Assembly: GCA_905147135.1 (NCBI GenBank)
Contig: LR990049.1
Span: forward strand, 20,167,428 to 20,231,427
Reading direction: 5' to 3'
Source of the DNA: Blastobasis lacticolella
Taxonomy: Eukaryota; Arthropoda; Insecta; Lepidoptera; Blastobasidae
DNA: 64,000 nt
Shown here piece by piece: positions 51,216 through 62,810 of this stretch; within the stretch, counting starts at the first letter, position 1, and every line of letters starts with the position of its first letter. A program made the translations under genes and the position numbers. Below the pieces are notes generated by a model. It was not told where the DNA came from, ran no database searches, and saw only the letters and a list, made by a program, of their open reading frames with translations.

Positions 51216-52089
51216 TAAAAAGAATAACTTCGATACCAATGATAGTATAGAATGTTTTCAGAAACCTGATATTATCTGTAGCATCAGACTCGTGGCTCTC
51301 AGGTTAATATTCCCTTCATTGACCTCTGGATTATGCGATACCCCAATTATTTAGCTTGCTGTAATTAACTAAACTGCTACTCTTATTATGTGAAATATTA
51401 TCAGTGAAATTACTTTCTTCTACAGCCAACATTGTGATCAAATCAATCTTCTTTTCGGTGTTGTCTTTCCTAAAATTTTGGCGCACCCAATTTCAATTTA
51501 TATGTATGCTTAGGTACGTGGTCGTCGAGAAATTACTTCCCAGTACTTTTCCGCATTCGGAGTCTGTATGCCTTACAATATTAATGTTTACTCCATATTT
51601 TTCTCGGGTTGTACGAAATTACTTCGCAAACACAGTGCCCAGTTGTTTCGTATTCGTTCTGTTCTTTCATCTTAAGTCGCATTTAAGCACATAGGATTTA
51701 CTAAGTCTAATTTGTAATTAACTAACTTTGGTACGTGACTTCAAGGGGATCGTAGTAAAGTAACAGAGATAGACTGTTTGTTGTACATTTATTTCTTAAT
51801 TATAATGTTGAACATTTGAAAAGGCTTTTCTATTTAGGCTACCAATCTTTAGTTTTTTGTTGACAGCTGTAAGTATTATTTTATTCTATTTATGGATATG
51901 CTATTTACGATTTAGTTCCACACGTGCCGTCCCAACAAGTGGAATAAGCAGAAATGGGCAAGGTAAACAATTAACGATAAATTTCAATAAGCACAAACAA
52001 TTACGATTACCAAGGCAATATTACGACTGCGTTTTCATATTTTATCCGATTTGAACCCAAGAAAATATTATATGAGGTAGCCACATGGG

Positions 52090-52200
52090 GCGGCAATGCG
52101 TAGGTGATGCTGTATATTGCAAACGGTCGTGGGATGCGGGGACTGCTTACCATCAGGCAGGCCGTAAGCTTGTTTGCCACCTTAGTGGTATAAAAAAGGT
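52090..52200. repeat. Retroposon tail (as 19205-19310)
   Basis: ggcaatgcgtaggtgatgct, gcggggactgcttaccatca, ggcaggccgtaagcttgttt, gccaccttagtggtataaaa. Confidence 0.55.
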
Positions 52201-52234
52201 AGTTACAGTACTATTTTCCTGACAGGTTATAATA

Positions 52235-52615
52235 ATCATCTTGGCGTCAATATCCTGGTTGCGCTCTCGTGCGCGTGGGCCCGGGGTCCGCCTTGACCAT
52301 AATCCAGGGTTTGTCAGATCAGGTGATTGCAGTAGAGCGACTGCCGTCTGACCTCCATGACCCAGTTAACAGGTAAACCTGACCATATTGGATCATGGTT
52401 ACACATTCATTCGCCTGATGTGCAGGTTTAATCACGATATTTGCCCTCACTGTAACAGCAAAGAGCTAGAGCTAAAGAGAGATTATTGCCCAGAAAAGAG
52501 ACATTGTTACGTACATGGTGCACTGGGGATCGAACTCGATGCCTCTCGCTTAGAAGTCAGACGTCAGCCGCTAGCCATTAGGGGTTCATTTCCGAGATAC
52601 CGATAGCCGTAGCCA
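52235..52615 (-). mobile_element. tRNA-headed SINE, family C
   Basis: Body: gcccggggtccgccttgacc, gatcaggtgattgcagtaga, ggatcatggttacacattca. The head at the high end on minus is degenerate (gaggcatcgagttcgatccc, a box B match). Confidence 0.7.
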
Positions 52616-52884
52616 GCACGACACGCCATGCCAGATTCGCGTTTACGCTGTTGTTATAAAGTTGAAAATCATCTGTACTTGGAAAGGGACTTACGACCTA
52701 TGCCAATGTGTATTTTACCTTATTTCGTGAAGCACAGAAAATTCTAACAATTTAGACAAAATCCCTCCATACGAATTTTAGCTTACTATATTGCTGCAAT
52801 TTATTGGTTCTACCTTTCGTAAGCGGTTTAGGAGAAATTCGTAATAGTCTCTCAAAACATATCGCAGTAAGTTTATATCTATAC

Positions 52885-53065
52885 ATAGTATAAAACAAAG
52901 TCGCTTCCCGCCGTCTGTATATATGTACGCTTAGACCTTTTAAACTACGCAACGGATGTTAATGCGGTTTTCAACAATATATAGAGTGAATCAAGAGGAA
53001 GGTTAATAAGCAAGAAAAAAAGGGTAAGTTGGGCTACGAACAAAGTCGCGCCGGGTCCACTACCT
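52885..53065 (-). repeat. RTE-like tail, family F
   Basis: acatagtataaaacaaagtc, gcttcccgccgtctgtatat, actacgcaacggatgttaat, gcggttttcaacaatatata, gaagtcgcgcc-type end (caaagtcgcgccgggtccac). Confidence 0.6.
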
Positions 53066-53539
53066 ATTTATCATAGTAATGTCAACTAATCGTGTCTTTG
53101 GTTATATTAATATTAGTTATGGGTTCTAAGAAAGACATACTGAAATCATACAGCAAGTTCAGAATCTGTGTTCAAAATCCCTAAAAAATGAGAGCAGACG
53201 CCCCTAGACGCCGAGGGTGGGCGTGTCACTCGCCGCCATTGACGCATTATTGATGGCTGCATTTACCATCTTGAAGGAAACGCTTACGAGCCTGCGATAG
53301 TGCTGGGTCATGTATCTATTTCCTATGTTTTATGGGCGTTATTAATACGCATAACATTTCATGATTTTTTTTAAAATGGCCTCGGGTGTTACGAGGGTTT
53401 CTATGTTTGTATGTACTTATGGGAAGCAGTGTGTAAAACGTAAGCAACAATTATGAAATTAAATAACTTTTTTTTTAGTTTGTATTTTGGAGCTATTCTC
53501 CGAAACTAAAATAAAATAATCAGATGATTCCTACATAGG

Positions 53540-54530
53540 CGTTTATGTTCCGGTTGTGCTCTCGCATGCAAGGGCCTGGAGCCTGCCGTGACCATGATCC
53601 AGGATTTGGCAGGTTATTACAGTGGAGCGACTACCAAATTACCTTCTTGACCCGGTTAACACGGGATTCTGACGAAATTGGATAGTGGTTAACACGGGAT
53701 TCTGACGAAGTTGGATAGACATTCAGTCGTCAGAATGTGCAGGTTTCATAACAATGTTTTTCCCACACCGAGCATCGGTTAGTATTCTACTAACCCACCT
53801 CCACCCAGGGTCCTATCGACCTCTCGGTCATACGGACCGCGTCAGACCTAATCACGGATGATGTGCACGCTTACTTGCCGGTGGCTCTTTGGGCGTGCGC
53901 ACTTCTTGACACCCACAAATCCAGTTGTTCCATATGCACTCTCCCTTAGCGGGCTGACGTCACAATACACACTCCTGCTCCGTCGGCCAGCTGCCATACT
54001 CATTCGCTCCCTCCTCCATCTCTTCTTCTGCTCCTATTCCTCCTCCATTCTCCTCACGCGGTGCCATGCGTACGCAAACTCTCTCAACCTTGCGAAGTTC
54101 GCCTCTGAGGACACAAGGTCCGTGAAGTAGACCGGACCCACTTCCTTCCGCTCTAACCCAGCAAGCATGATGCTGCGCTCCTGTTGGTACCTCTCGCATT
54201 CCCACAAAATGTGGTCCCTAGTCTCCAATGCCTCCCCGCATAAACACTCTGCACAGTCGTTCAGATGAAATGCCCATAATCGCGCTCTAAATGCGCCATG
54301 ACCGGACAGCCTCTGGGAAACAACATAATCGGGCTCCACCCACGTGGCCCCTAGTCTACCGCGGACGCACGGGAAGAAGCGCTTGAGATCCGCACCTTGA
54401 GATCCGCACTATATAGTATTCTACTAATGTACATAACTCAAGAAAGAGTCACTCAAGAGGGATTCGCACCCGGTACCTCTCGCTTACGAGTCGGATACCT
54501 TAACCACTAGGCCACCGAAGCTCTGAATGT
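53540..54530 (-). mobile_element. tRNA-headed SINE, family C, split by a retrotransposon
   Basis: The tail half is at 53540-53793 (ccggttgtgctctcgcatgc ... gcatcggttagtattctac). The head half is at 54414-54530. On minus the head reads ggtggcctagtggttaaggt (box A) then aggtaccgggtgcgaatccc (box B), the clearest tRNA-like promoter in the window. The halves rejoin if 53794-54413 plus one target copy is removed. Confidence 0.75.
53794..54413 (-). mobile_element. R1/Jockey-type retrotransposon fragment inserted in a SINE
   Basis: Minus frame 54339-54034 encodes QRLSGHGAFRARLWAFHLND, CAECLCGEALETRDHILWEC and ERYQQERS, the C-terminal cysteine/histidine motif (C-x-C-x7-H-x4-C) of R1/Jockey-type reverse transcriptase ORFs. 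It is flanked by 14-bp direct repeats tagtattctactaa (53780-53793 and 54414-54427). At the 5' junction a 15 or so bp unit (cttgagatccgcac) is doubled. No poly(A) is seen. Confidence 0.75.
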
Positions 54531-55084
54531 GAAAATGGGGTCTGAATTTAAATGTGAAAATGGGAGGTAAATTCAATAGCGTGTGCGTGGTTGCCGACAA
54601 AATAAACGAATGCTAAGTTCTGTGGGTGGATAATTTGAATACCTAGTCAATTATTTACATAGAACAGATAACTTGGGATAAACTGAAGCACAATGTTTGT
54701 GTGAACAGTGGCTCCAAATGGTTCGTGTCTTTTTTGCCCTAAACTTGGCCTTGATACGGTGCCGCGTTGTAGAGGGTGGCGGGTGTCGTAGGAGATAACC
54801 AGAAATCAGAAAAAATTACATTGGTGTTAATGTCCCGGTAGTGCCAAAACCATTGTGTAGTATTTTCTATCAACATTTGTAAGTCTGTTACTTCTGCCTA
54901 TACCCGGTTCAAAAACAATGTTCTAATTACATTGCTAACACAAAGGATTATTTCAGACAGATCCTTGACTATAACGTACCTACCCTTTTAACGGGGAAAG
55001 TAAAGTTTCGGAACGAAGCCTGAGTGGTGGAATATTGAATCAGCGAAAATCTCCGGGAAAAACAGTTCGCATGTGAGTAGACAA

Positions 55085-55315
55085 GTTTAAGGGAGTGGTG
55101 TGCGATGTGTGTTTGCTATTCGGTAGGATGTGGAATGAGCTCCCAGCCACAGTGTTTCCTTTGGACTATGACGTGGGATCGTTGAAGAAGTTTATTAGAG
55201 GTCTCCTTAGAGGCGGACAACGCATTGGTAGCGCCCTTGGTGTTGCTGATGTCCACTTTCCATCAAGTGGCTCCCTTGCCTGTTTGTCTGCCGCATTTCA
55301 TAAAAAAAGGAACGT
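55085..55315 (+). mobile_element. 5'-truncated non-LTR retrotransposon end, family B
   Basis: Encodes RMWNELPATVFPLDYDVGSL, KKFIRGLLRGGQRIG, then the tail ccatcaagtggctcccttgc, ctgtttgtctgccgcatttc and AAAAAAA. It is nearly as well kept as 26820-27245. Confidence 0.7.
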
Positions 55316-56111
55316 GTAACCTTTTACACTCTTTTGCAAAAAAAGAAAACGGGTGAAAGGGTAATCTTCATACAATCGAGACAATTTGGAGACCCGGGAT
55401 CTCCCCCTGGGAGCTTTATGGATGTAATATGCAATTGATTATTCATATCTAGAGCATGATGGACCTAGAAAATCCAGAGTTCCTTAGGTAAACAACTGGT
55501 CTTGGCTGTTTACTCGCTGTTTGCGTTGGAATATCGATTTTAAACACACATAAATTCATTAGACACCACGTCAAAACTTTGCTTAGAACAAATACAATAA
55601 AATACTAGCCCCTGATACCACTGTCGAGTTTAAAGTTCAACGTTCATATAGGCTACAGGAACTGCTTACAATTGCTGTGCCTACGCTTATTTGCAATCAA
55701 AAATTATCATCTACATCTTGGTGCGCCCTCGCGCGCAAACAATAATAGACTTTGAGACACAAATCAAAGAAATACACAGTTCATAAACACGAAGCCAAGA
55801 TATTCACAATCACAAAACTTCCGAACTAATAGTAAAGTAACAGCTATTTTCTCAGTCAATAAACGAGGAAAATATCTTGGTAGAGGTATTTAATAAGTAT
55901 CTTAGTTGCGAACTCGCAAACAGTTTTGTGCCAATGTTAGTTTAGAAGTGACTGTAGCTGCCAATACGGGTCCCGTGGGTCGGACAGGGGCTCACTGAGT
56001 CGGTGAGATTACACGGGCAGGGCCAGGGCCGCCGCTTGTTTAATGCGCAATCTTCAGAGGGTAGACACGGCATGTAATGCAAGTCTTTATATTTTATATT
56101 AAATACACTAT

Positions 56112-56465
56112 TATTTGATTAGGTTTGGCATTGGTGTCCTAATAGTCGCAAGCGAGTGGTACCAGAATCTAACCCCACTGCGGCCATGTACCTACCAATT
56201 ACACTTTTCTGAGTTATGTATGTACAGTAATGTTAATTGGATACTAACTGATCCTCTTACGGTGAAGGAACGCGCCGTGATGAAACCTGTACATTCAGGC
56301 GACTGAATGTGAACCATTATTCAATCTGGTCAAATACCTTTGTAAACAGAGTCATGGAGGTCAGGTCGCAGTCGCTCCACTGATCTGCCTCATCCTGGAT
56401 CATTGTCAAGGCGGACCACGGGTCCTCGTGCGTGAGAATACAACCAGGACATTAACGCAAAGGTG
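56112..56465 (+). mobile_element. tRNA-headed SINE, family C, full-length plus copy
   Basis: Head ggcattggtgtcctaatagt, cgcaagcgagtggtaccaga, atctaacccc (decayed box B). Body ttttctgagttatgtatgta, gaaacctgtacattcaggcg, tgctccactgatctgcctca. Tail ggatcattgtcaaggcggac, ccaggacattaacgcaaagg. Confidence 0.7.
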
Positions 56466-56949
56466 ATTATTTTGATTGGATTTGTATTTACTGTTAATTT
56501 ATATCTATTAAAATAAATATTTTGTAAAAAAAAAGATGAATGGTGCATATCAAAGACCACCAGTAGAGGAGATTAGTTAGAGTGGCAAAAGCTTAGTTAC
56601 ATCAAATTATAGAATGGAAATGGCTGGTTGTGCAAAGGAAAATAAAAAGTTTCAGCCGATTTCGGATATCACTGGCGAATTAAATGCTCACAAGCTCCGT
56701 TTGTTTGTCTATGTGGAGAGAGAGGGGGAGGATAGGGCCGTGCCGCAAAGGGTTTTAATACCAAATTTATTCTTCTATACACACATAGACTAGTGTTCAT
56801 TTTCTTAGTTTTATTTAGCTTTTGTTTGTCAATAAGGTAGGTATTTATCAGCTTAAGCTGCTTACTGTCTTTATTAAATTATAAAATTTTATAACTATGT
56901 TTTTTAAATTAATTGTTAACTGATGTAAAACCGTGTAATGAATCTATAT

Positions 56950-57140
56950 CTACATACACATAGTATAAAACAAAGTCGCTTCCCGCCATCTGTATCCATG
57001 TACGCTTAGATCTTTTAAACTACGCAACGGATTTTAATTCGAGAGAGAATGATTCAGAAGAAAGGTTTATAAGCATGATAAAAAGGGTAGGTAGGGGTAA
57101 AGTAGGTATCCGCGAACGAAGTCGCGCCGGGTCTATTAGT
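56950..57140 (-). repeat. RTE-like tail, family F
   Basis: acatagtataaaacaaagtc, gcttcccgccatctgtatcc, aaactacgcaacggatttta, aaaagggtaggtaggggtaa, gaacgaagtcgcgccgggtc. Confidence 0.6.
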
Positions 57141-57149
57141 AAATATTTA

Positions 57150-58980
57150 AATAAATACTTATGGTAATATCCATAAAAAGTAATGGAAGGTTTATAAGCT
57201 TGTTGAAATGTAGTTCTTGAAAAACATTATTCACAAACGTATATTAGCGCTAAAACGCTCAAAAATTGCCTCGTGATTCCATTATTGACTTTCATCCTGA
57301 AGAGGATAGGCAAAGGATAGGCGGTTACATTACAGGCCATGACTTTTATCATTTTCTTTTGCACACCGTTTTGATAGCTTTCAGCACTATAAACTTTTGT
57401 TTGAGACTTGGCTACAAGCGATTATATGTTTTTGCTATAAATTCATCAGAGATGATGCCAAACTGTATCTTATCAGACCTTTAGCACTAGAGGTTTATGG
57501 ATCATTTATGCTAAGATAATTTAAAATACGTTTTAAAGGCCTAATGAGTGTTTTAGCTAAATAACGTTTTAAGCGCACTATAACGTATTTTTATGAATAA
57601 AACCGTTATAGTTTACTTCTTATATTCGTTTTAAGTAATCTACACCCGTCCCGCCTTAAGGAAAGACGCCAAGACCCCGCAAGTAAACGTGGCAGTCCGT
57701 GCGACCCTCGCCATACAAATTGGCCCATTCGCAGGCTAGCGCTCGACTCGCACATAATGCGAGCCGAGGGAAGTTAACTTGTTATCGGTTTCGCTGTTGC
57801 TTATTCGCGACGTTAGTTTCATAACAACACTTACATGAGTGGGCTCCGTGGTGCTATGCTCGTGTAACGGTTGCTATAGTTCGGTAGGTAAAGTAGCTCA
57901 AAAGAAAAAAAAACGAAATGTAAGAATATTGGTGTAGAATGTAAAAAAACGGCCAAGACGTATCGGACCACGTGCAGTGTAGGGTTCCGTAGTTGCCTGC
58001 GAAATGCATGCTTAAAAGAAGGCGTTTTGATACTATAAACACATTACAAAGTAAGAAATGAATCTAGCCCGATTGGTAGAGTCTATATCACTTTATATCT
58101 CTGTCTTATGGGAGCTACAGACAATACCACGGAGTAATTCAAATGAAATTGGAGCAAGTCAAATTGAAACCGTGCTTCTCAACACCGCGATGTACTAACA
58201 GTAAATGTGTAGAAGCAGCCCTAGATCAAAATACAAAATAAATCTACATAAAACGATAATCACTCGAAAATATTTTCCGCAGCGGCCCGCGATAATGTGC
58301 TTAACTCAATACAGTGACAGCGCCCACCTCAAAACGTGATTGACCCACCGTAATTAGGAAACAAATATTTTTGTCGAGAGCAGCGCTAAAATCAACGTAA
58401 ACAAGGAGGGGGGGCTGGTAAAGCTAAGGGAGAGGAGGGTTGGAGGGTAGTCGGAAATAATAAATTCGCTCGCGGGCCGCTTCCGTGGCATCCTGAAAAA
58501 AACACCAATACAACGTGGACCTGAATAAAATAACAATTTAAACTTTTATTTATAGCTCTCATCCTGGATAAACATGCATGTTTTTGTTATAAAATAAAGT
58601 TAGATATACAAGATCGTGGATAAGATAATAAATTAGTTTGAAACATTCGTAGAAAGAAACGGGGCACTAGAAGACAATACTCGCGTTATGGAAAGGTGGA
58701 AAGCGATAACTGTCTGTCTTAATGTCTAAGATTCAAGAATGGCGATTTTGACAGACGAATGACGACAGATGGTCTTACCAGATACGACATCACGACTTCG
58801 AGATAAGAGTTAGCTCTTGGCTCTCTTTGTGGTCTCTACCATCTGTACTACGGGAAATGCTCCGAGGAACTGTTCAACTTAGTGCCATCCTCACTTTTCC
58901 ACCGCCGCACCCGCCGATGGGATATTTCATCCACACCATCTGAATGCCTGGATTTCCACTAACGTACGGCATCTCAAGCT
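57150..58980. other. Stretch without gene, one short repeat
   Basis: 57940-58010 is a family H fragment (aaaaacggccaagacg, gtgtagggttccgtagttgc). The rest has no recognised repeat or exon. Open frames such as 57266-57484 have no recognisable motif. Confidence 0.5.
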
Positions 58981-58984
58981 TCTA

Positions 58985-59190
58985 CAACGCACGTGTATGA
59001 TGTGAAATGAGCTCCCTCCCGAAGTTTTTTCTTTTCACTATAACATGGGGTTTTTTAAAGGGCATGTCTATAGGTTCGTCAAAGACCACTTCCCTTAGGT
59101 TGCACATGTCCTGGACGACGGTGGCCGCTTTCCATCAGGTGGACCGTCCGAGACCAATCCGTGTGCCTCCCTAGGCAATAAAAAGAAAGA
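58985..59190 (+). mobile_element. Decayed non-LTR retrotransposon end, family B-like
   Basis: Reads MNELPPEV-type phrase (aatgagctccctcccgaagt), TMGF-type block (tataacatggggttttttaa) and ends cgctttccatcaggtggacc, ctccctaggcaataaaaaga. Confidence 0.55.
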
Positions 59191-59942
59191 AAAACGGGGT
59201 GTAGTGATTAATAAGAAGATACGCAATTTCACAATAAGTTCGCCATAAGCAACAACTTAGGTCGACTCTGACTCCTACAAAACTCGGTACCGCATAATCT
59301 AGTGCATGTGCAAAAATATTTCCAACATTTTTATCAAACTAAGCTACGAGGTTGAAAGACAACATATTCAAGCAAACTTTCTGATGTGACCAGTGACCCA
59401 AGCAAAATTCGTAGATAGATCTCGTGGATAAGTTAGATTGGGAACATAGGAAACAAAGTTGGTACGAATTCATTCAGTGCATTTTGTTGCTGTTTTACAT
59501 AATAAGTTTTTCTCAATTCAATTCAATTCAATTCAATTCATTTATTTATTCGTGGTACACAGGTTATGCAGTTGTTACAATTTTAGTAAATGGGTCCTCT
59601 GTGACCTGCCATCGGCATACAAATTTGGAGTTTGTAATTACAATTTAGAATTTATATAATTTCGTATACATTTAACAATATAAAATTAGTCTTAAATAAT
59701 CATTATAAAATATCACTGTTCAATGTAATTATTAATTAAAATGTCAATAATAATTTGAATGTTAATAAAAATATAATGTCAAAGTAATTTAAAAATTATA
59801 AACCTCAAATAACTAACAATATTCAAAATGACAACAATGTCAAAAAAATAAAATTTATTATTAATATGTATATAAAACATGTCAAAATAATTAAATAATA
59901 GTATAAAATGTCATAACATATTCAAAGTCACATTCTTACTAT

Positions 59943-62810
59943 TTATTTATACTCCTTGCACGCCAAAAGAATCTCGTCAATTGTGTAAAACACCCCTTCA
60001 ACAAGAAAACTGTACAGTTGTTTTTTAAACTTGTTAAGATTTTCTGCTTGGCGTATAGGTTTTGGGATCGCGTTGTACAATTTAGGGGCCATCGCAAAAA
60101 CACTCTTATGAAATAAAGCGGTCTTGCATGGATGGACATGGAGCTGGTCACGACGTCGTGCGCTCTCAACATGCGGGAAAAGATCCAGATTTGTTCGCAC
60201 AAATATTACAATTTCGTAGACATAGAGGGATGGCATCGTTAATAATTTTAACCCTTTAAAAAATGGTCTACAACTATCCGTACGTTTCAGGTTACAGATG
60301 GCTCTTAAGCATCTTTTTTGCGCCCTGAATACAGCTTCCTTCCCTGTTGCGTTGCCCCAGAAAATAATCCCATACCGCAGCACTGAAACTACAAGACCGT
60401 GATAGGCTAGTAGCACAGTATTTCGATTTACTACCCTATTTAGTTTGTAAATTGCGTACGAGGATTGATTTATTTTATTACAAACATAATCGATGTGCGT
60501 ATTCCAACTCATATTCCGATCCAGGTGTAGGCCTAAAAATTTTGTGACATTCGTATTTTCAATTATTTGACCGTTATGAGTAATGTTTGTTTGTTGAGTG
60601 TCCTTGTATCGTTGCTTAAAATTAATAATTTTAGTTTTATTGAGATTGATTTGTAGGTTGTTATTTTCCAACCAGTCAATTATTTTAGTCAAAATATTAT
60701 ATATGTCAGTTATATTATTACAAAGCACCGTGCAGTCATCAGCAAATATAGTAATATAATCATTAATTGCATTTACAATGTCATTAATATAGATAATAAA
60801 TAATAATGGGCCCAATATACTTCCTTGGGGAACACCATAGTAAACAGTATTGCAGTTCGATAGGAATTGGGTTTCCACTCTTGTGCTGGGACATATTCTG
60901 GTTATTTGTGTCATTTGTTTTCTGTCACATAGGTAAGATGCTAACAAATTCTTAATGTTTCCCCTAACACCTATAGCTTCTAATTTTTGAATTAATATGT
61001 TGTGGTCAACAAAGTCAAACGCCTTTGTTAGATCTAGAAACAGGGCTGTGATTGGTAACCGGTTGTCTAGTTTTAAATGAATATTATACAGCATATCGTA
61101 TAGAGCCATATTGATATTTTTGTTCCTACGGAATCCTTTTTGCTGGGGTACCAGTATTTTTTTCTTTTCACAGTACTGATAAAGAGAGGCATATATAACT
61201 CTTTCTATTATTTTTGAAAATATAGGGATTAAAGCTATAGGTCTATAATTCTTAATATTCTCGCGGTCATCCTTTTTAAATATTGGTTTTATTATCGTTA
61301 ATTTAAGTTTGTCCGGGAAAACACCTTCAGAGATGCATAAATTTGTGATATGGCTAATTGGTGAAGAAATTATATGTGATACATGTTTCACTACTTTGGT
61401 GTTAACATTGTCATAGCCAGTACTGTTCGTGTTTTTAAGGCTTTTAATTATCATATAAATGTCATGTGGAGTTGTGGGAGTCATATATAAAGAATTTAGT
61501 TTATTATCGGGGATAGTTTTCTTAAAATTTGTTGTTTTTGGCCTGGATGTAGTGGTGCTAGCGTCAGTATAATACTCATTAAAAGATTGCGCAATGGCGG
61601 TTGGATCACGGATAGTGCTGCCGTTTGATTTGATTTGGGTTATAGTTTCATTTGGGAATTGCTGTTTAGTGTTATTGATTATTTGCCAACTAGCCTTAGA
61701 TTTATTATTCGCTGTCATAATATAATTATTATTTTGAGATCTTTGTGTTAACTTTATAATTTTATTAAGCCTACTAGAATATTTTTTAAAAGTATTTTTG
61801 TCTCTTTTATTTTTTGTAAATCTGTATTTCCACAAGAGATCACGCTTGCGTCTTGCACATAATTTTATCCCTTTAGATAACCATTTTGGGCGTCTTTTTA
61901 CAGTATGTTTTATTCTGATTGATGGAAAGCATATATCGTAGAATGTTAAAAATAAATCATAAAAGTGGTTGAAAGAATCATTGGCATTATTGCTTGAATA
62001 TATTTCAGAAAAGGTTAATTGTCCGAGACATTCAGCAAACTTCTTTAAGTTTTCTTCAGAATAATCTCTTTTCTGTGTATACCAGCTAGTTATAGTGCAG
62101 TACTTTTTTACAGGGCAGCATACTAATTGAGCAGTATGGTCCGAAATACCGAATTCCAGCACCTCACCTTTGCTGCCTTTAATATTATGGATTATATTGT
62201 CTATACATGTACCACTTTCCAATCTTGTGGGCTCTCTAATTGCAAATTTTAGATTGTAGGCTGAAATGACATGCGCAAATTCAGAGGAACGATTAAATTT
62301 ATTTAAAATATTGATATTGAAGTCACCACATAGAATAATTTTATTATTATAAGCATACAATGTCAAAATTTGATGTAGATTTTTAAAAAATATGTCAAAA
62401 TGTTTAGATTGGTCAAAGTTCTTTGGTACTCTATATAGGCTGATTATTATTAAGTTATGATCAAGTAATTTAATTGCACAGCATTCAATAATGTTTGGTA
62501 AACTGAATTTGGAAATAATGTCAATAGTTTTATATTTAATTTGATTTCTGACCAGAATACAAGCTCTACCGCTTCTACTACCTCGTGAAAAGCAGTTCGC
62601 CATGATGAAGTTAGGTAATTTAAGTAGTTTTCTGTCGTCGTATAACATATTGTGCTCTGTTATACACACTACATCTACATGTTTTCCGTTAGCGTCTAAT
62701 TCGTCTAAACTTTGAATAAGTAAATCTTGTTTGTTAAGCAAACCGTTTACATTTTGATGTAGTATGTTAATGCTGTTGTGCACGAAAAAATGTTTTGTCA
62801 TGTGATCCAT
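59943..62810 (-). CDS. Endonuclease / reverse transcriptase ORF2, intact 955 codons
   Basis: Nicks target DNA and copies the element RNA onto it. APE-type endonuclease: QNVNGL (19-24), ITEHN (50-54, catalytic Glu), SLYR (124-127), GDFNIN (162-167), SDHTAQ (223-228). Reverse transcriptase: IIKPIFKKDD...NYRPIAL (507-527), FLDLTKAFD (591-599, catalytic Asp), GVPQGSILGPLLF (659-671) and FADD (689-692, active-site pair). The C-terminal part has the thumb-like FLGLHLD region; no RNase H. There is no frameshift or stop over 2.9 kb, so the insertion is young or recently mobile. The ATG at 62810 precedes the endonuclease by only 13 residues and fits the family. Confidence 0.9.
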   Translation of the reverse strand: MDHMTKHFFVHNSINILHQNVNGLLNKQDLLIQSLDELDANGKHVDVVCITEHNMLYDDRKLLKLPNFIMANCFSRGSRSGRACILVRNQIKYKTIDIISKFSLPNIIECCAIKLLDHNLIIISLYRVPKNFDQSKHFDIFFKNLHQILTLYAYNNKIILCGDFNINILNKFNRSSEFAHVISAYNLKFAIREPTRLESGTCIDNIIHNIKGSKGEVLEFGISDHTAQLVCCPVKKYCTITSWYTQKRDYSEENLKKFAECLGQLTFSEIYSSNNANDSFNHFYDLFLTFYDICFPSIRIKHTVKRRPKWLSKGIKLCARRKRDLLWKYRFTKNKRDKNTFKKYSSRLNKIIKLTQRSQNNNYIMTANNKSKASWQIINNTKQQFPNETITQIKSNGSTIRDPTAIAQSFNEYYTDASTTTSRPKTTNFKKTIPDNKLNSLYMTPTTPHDIYMIIKSLKNTNSTGYDNVNTKVVKHVSHIISSPISHITNLCISEGVFPDKLKLTIIKPIFKKDDRENIKNYRPIALIPIFSKIIERVIYASLYQYCEKKKILVPQQKGFRRNKNINMALYDMLYNIHLKLDNRLPITALFLDLTKAFDFVDHNILIQKLEAIGVRGNIKNLLASYLCDRKQMTQITRICPSTRVETQFLSNCNTVYYGVPQGSILGPLLFIIYINDIVNAINDYITIFADDCTVLCNNITDIYNILTKIIDWLENNNLQINLNKTKIINFKQRYKDTQQTNITHNGQIIENTNVTKFLGLHLDRNMSWNTHIDYVCNKINQSSYAIYKLNRVVNRNTVLLAYHGLVVSVLRYGIIFWGNATGKEAVFRAQKRCLRAICNLKRTDSCRPFFKGLKLLTMPSLYVYEIVIFVRTNLDLFPHVESARRRDQLHVHPCKTALFHKSVFAMAPKLYNAIPKPIRQAENLNKFKKQLYSFLVEGVFYTIDEILLACKEYK

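Noticed and set aside
54414..54530. tRNA gene on minus
   Set aside because: Boxes A and B are present, but the acceptor stem does not close and the sequence continues into the shared SINE body.
57266..57484. 72-codon plus frame with hydrophobic stretch
   Set aside because: Short, no family resemblance and no splice or promoter context. Within chance expectation.
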